Assembly (NCBI RefSeq): GCF_000350105.1
Contig: NZ_CAIY01000012.1
Span: forward strand, 13-64,012
Reading direction: 5' to 3'
DNA length: 64,000 bases
From: Richelia intracellularis HH01
GTDB lineage: Bacteria > Cyanobacteriota > Cyanobacteriia > Cyanobacteriales > Nostocaceae
Every line of letters starts with the position of its first letter. Positions within the stretch are counted from its first letter, which is position 1. A program made the position numbers and the translations under genes. The notes under the pieces are model-generated. The model had not been told where the DNA came from and ran no database searches. It was given only the letters and a program-made list of their open reading frames with translations. This document shows positions 61,923 through 64,000 of this stretch, piece after piece.

Positions 61923-62740
61923 GTCTTTAAAAAACTATGGGGAAGAATGCATGATTTTAAATTTGTATCAATAATTGGCATTCATTAATACTGTAGTTTA
62001 GTATCCTAAGTTATTCTAGAAACCTCTTGCAGTTTGTTAATTAATGCCTATCTCCTGTAACCGTAATTTTGATCTTCCCATCCAAAAATTTTTATGTTAT
62101 TTGCTTGATAGCCTCTCTTCTAATCTAGGATTAAATTTCACTTCAAAGGCTCATAGTGTATGTTAAGATTTAATGTGGCCACTAAGAGGAGTTTACCACT
62201 CACAATAAGGGAAAACCAAGGGTTATGGGTTATAGGGCCCTGACCTGGGACATAATCCCAAGTCTGATCAGATCTGTATGGTTTTACTAATGCCTTTGGT
62301 GTCGTTGCATTAGCACGCTGTCCTGAGGATTGCAACTTCTCTACACATGCCACTGGCACTTGGCAAACAGCCAAAATGTTCCATGTGACTAGTTAATTTA
62401 GCCACTTGGGATGATTTGGTAAAGGTTCTCACAAGTGTCCAACCTAGGCTGCTTCCCACAGGGTAGATTAAAAATGCAAGTGCTGCGGTAATATAGAATA
62501 CCAACAGCAACAAGAACACTGGCAAAGTATCTCTATTTTACCTGAGATATTTTAATTATTCTCTCTAATAAAGGTTCGTATCTATATGAATATAGATCAG
62601 TTCTCCTTGCTGTTACAAATGCTAAGGGCAAGGATTGGGGGTTGAGTGGGTCTGGACTGAAACCAAGTTTCCCAAAAGTCAATGACTGTCAACAATGACT
62701 AAGTAATTATGATGAAAAGCGAAAAATAAATTTTTTGAAT
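61923..62740. other. divergent btpA-rimO spacer with a GC-rich island
   Basis: Most of it is AT-rich, but about 62210-62470 is near 46% GC and contains several short hairpins. See the separate entry. Confidence 0.5.
62200..62525. other. GC-rich island: candidate structured RNA or frameshifted small gene
   Basis: By my count the central four lines are about 46% GC, against roughly 30% in other spacers. Short stems are visible (TTGGC/GCCAA, TGGGA/TCCCA, AGGTT/AACCT, TTGCA/TGCAA). Two minus-strand frames overlap in different registers: 62310-62525 (MPVFLLLLVFYITAALAFLI, a membrane-like start) and 62138-62374 (VKPYRSDQTWDYVPGQGPI). A frameshifted small protein gene is therefore the alternative. 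It does not match tmRNA, RNase P RNA or SRP RNA motifs as I remember them. Confidence 0.4.
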
Positions 62741-64000
62741 ATGGGTGATAAGCCAACAATTGCCATTTCTCACCTGGGTTGTGAAAAAAATCGCATTGAT
62801 ACAGAACACATGCTAGGTTTACTAGCAGAGGCTGGATATTACGTAGATGACAATGAATATTTAGCAGATTATGTGATTGTTAATACTTGTAGCTTTATTG
62901 AATTAGCAAGGGAGGAATCTGTCAAGACTTTGGTGGAATTGGCAGAAGCTAATAAGAAAATCATTATTGCTGGCTGCATGGCGCAGCATTTTCAGGAGCA
63001 GTTATTAGAGGAGTTACCGGAAGTACTTGCATTAGTTGGTACTGGAGACTACCAGAAGATAGTTCAAGTTATTGAAAGGGTAGAACAGGGAGAGCGGTTC
63101 AAAGAAATTAGTCATCAACCTATTTATATTGCTGATGAAAATGTTCCTCGTTATCGGACTACTACGGAAGGTGTTGCTTATTTAAGGGTGGCTGAAGGAT
63201 GTGATTACAGTTGTGCATTTTGTATAATCCCTCATTTACGAGGTAAACAGCGATCGCGGACAATTGAATCTATTGTCACTGAGGCAGAACAACTGGCTGC
63301 TCAAGGGGTACAAGAAATAGTTCTAATATCCCAAATCACGACCAATTATGGTTTAGATATTTATGGGAAACCTCAATTAGCAGAGTTATTACGGGCATTA
63401 GGACAAGTAGATTTACCGTGGATTCGAATGCATTACGCTTATCCTACAGGACTAACCCCAGATGTTTTGGCTGCCATTAGGGAAACATCCAATGTTTTAA
63501 CCTATTTGGATTTGCCTTTACAACATTCTCACCCAGATATCCTACGGGCAATGAATCGTCCCTGGCAAGGGCAGGTGAGTGACTCAGTAATTCGGAAAAT
63601 AAAAACATTAATGCCAGAAGCGGTTTTACGAACAACCTTTATTGTGGGTTTTCCGGGAGAAACAGAACTACATTTTCAGCATTTGTTGCAATTTATCCAT
63701 AATCATCAATTTGACCATGTTGGTGTATTTACTTTTTCTCCTGAAGAGGGGACAGCTGCTTACAATCTACCTAATCAATTGTCCCAAGAAGTTATGGAGC
63801 AGCGACGGGACACTTTAATGAAATTGCAACAGCCGATTTCTCTACGTCGAAATCTTCAAGAAGTAGGTAAAGTCGTGGATGTTTTGATTGAACAGGAAAA
63901 TCCGCAAACCGGTTGTTTTCTTGGCCGTTCTGGCAGATTTGCTCCAGAAGTTGATGGACTGGTATATGTCCAAGGTGATGATATTAGATTGGGAACAATT
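62741..64000 (+). CDS. rimO: ribosomal protein S12 methylthiotransferase RimO (partial, runs off window)
   Basis: The first 420 codons are present, and the frame is still open at the window edge. RimO is a radical-SAM enzyme with two 4Fe-4S clusters that methylthiolates an Asp of ribosomal protein S12. The N-terminal MTTase domain has Cys residues in [20 protein letters not shown] and AGCMAQH. The radical-SAM motif [15 protein letters not shown] (CX3CX2C) follows, then the C-terminal TRAM region begins ([13 protein letters not shown]). ATG 62741 ([14 protein letters not shown]) matches the family start. About 20 residues are expected beyond the window. Together with rimI it gives two ribosomal-protein modification enzymes in the window. 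Confidence 0.95.
   Translation, partial: MGDKPTIAISHLGCEKNRIDTEHMLGLLAEAGYYVDDNEYLADYVIVNTCSFIELAREESVKTLVELAEANKKIIIAGCMAQHFQEQLLEELPEVLALVGTGDYQKIVQVIERVEQGERFKEISHQPIYIADENVPRYRTTTEGVAYLRVAEGCDYSCAFCIIPHLRGKQRSRTIESIVTEAEQLAAQGVQEIVLISQITTNYGLDIYGKPQLAELLRALGQVDLPWIRMHYAYPTGLTPDVLAAIRETSNVLTYLDLPLQHSHPDILRAMNRPWQGQVSDSVIRKIKTLMPEAVLRTTFIVGFPGETELHFQHLLQFIHNHQFDHVGVFTFSPEEGTAAYNLPNQLSQEVMEQRRDTLMKLQQPISLRRNLQEVGKVVDVLIEQENPQTGCFLGRSGRFAPEVDGLVYVQGDDIRLGTI

Noticed and set aside
62200-62525. tmRNA, RNase P RNA or SRP RNA in the GC-rich island
   Set aside because: The characteristic end sequences and core motifs of these RNAs, as I remember them, are absent on both strands, so only an unassigned candidate is reported.

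Overview
The window is chromosomal DNA of a cyanobacterium. PsbU (photosystem II oxygen-evolving complex), AcsF (chlorophyll cyclase), BtpA (photosystem I assembly), NblB (phycobilisome turnover), a UbiA-type plastoquinone prenyltransferase, ClpC and cyanobacteria-specific families (DUF3143, DUF3120, the TIGR03279 radical-SAM family) all point there. The proteins look most like those of heterocyst-forming Nostocales. The DNA is AT-rich and the spacers are unusually long. By my addition of accepted genes, coding density is only about 58%, and several spacers hold recognisable gene remains. That combination fits a host-associated cyanobacterium undergoing genome erosion (a Richelia-type diatom symbiont is the closest match I know). 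The species is inferred from these features, not demonstrated.

Layout. 1-8.4 kb: a decayed SAM-methyltransferase, nblB, two back-to-back histidine-kinase-like genes with complementary defects, murE and a glutaredoxin-like gene. 8.4-17 kb: long empty spacers around sbcD, a small secreted Cys-containing protein, a Ca2+/H+ antiporter and the plastoquinone prenyltransferase. 17-25 kb is the densest block: J-domain protein, DUF3143, then uppS-cdaA-lysA on the minus strand, and rimI and clpC on the plus strand. 25.9-30.3 kb: RRM protein, hrcA, rhodanese and lptA. 31.2-31.8 kb: remains of lptB and lptF/G. 32-41.5 kb: metH, hflX (apparently without a standard start codon) and argG. 42.5-43.4 kb: a decayed family-2 glycosyltransferase. 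44-55.6 kb: acsF, coaD, a radical-SAM protein, uppP, DUF3120, psbU, nadB and a small secreted protein. 57.6-64 kb: a CHASE2-PAS-GGDEF protein, VKOR-thioredoxin, btpA, a GC-rich spacer that may hold an RNA, and rimO running off the end.

Functionally, the intact genes are core metabolism and photosynthesis: peptidoglycan precursors (murE, lysA, uppS, uppP, with cdaA beside them), cofactors (metH, coaD, nadB), arginine (argG), proteostasis (clpC, hrcA, J-protein), ribosome modification (rimI, rimO, hflX) and photosynthetic apparatus assembly. What has decayed is surface-related: LPS-transport-type genes, a glycosyltransferase and a sugar-type methyltransferase. No tRNA, rRNA, transposase, prophage or CRISPR array was recognised. 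Many strong inverted repeats lie in the spacers, some in divergent spacers where no surviving gene ends.
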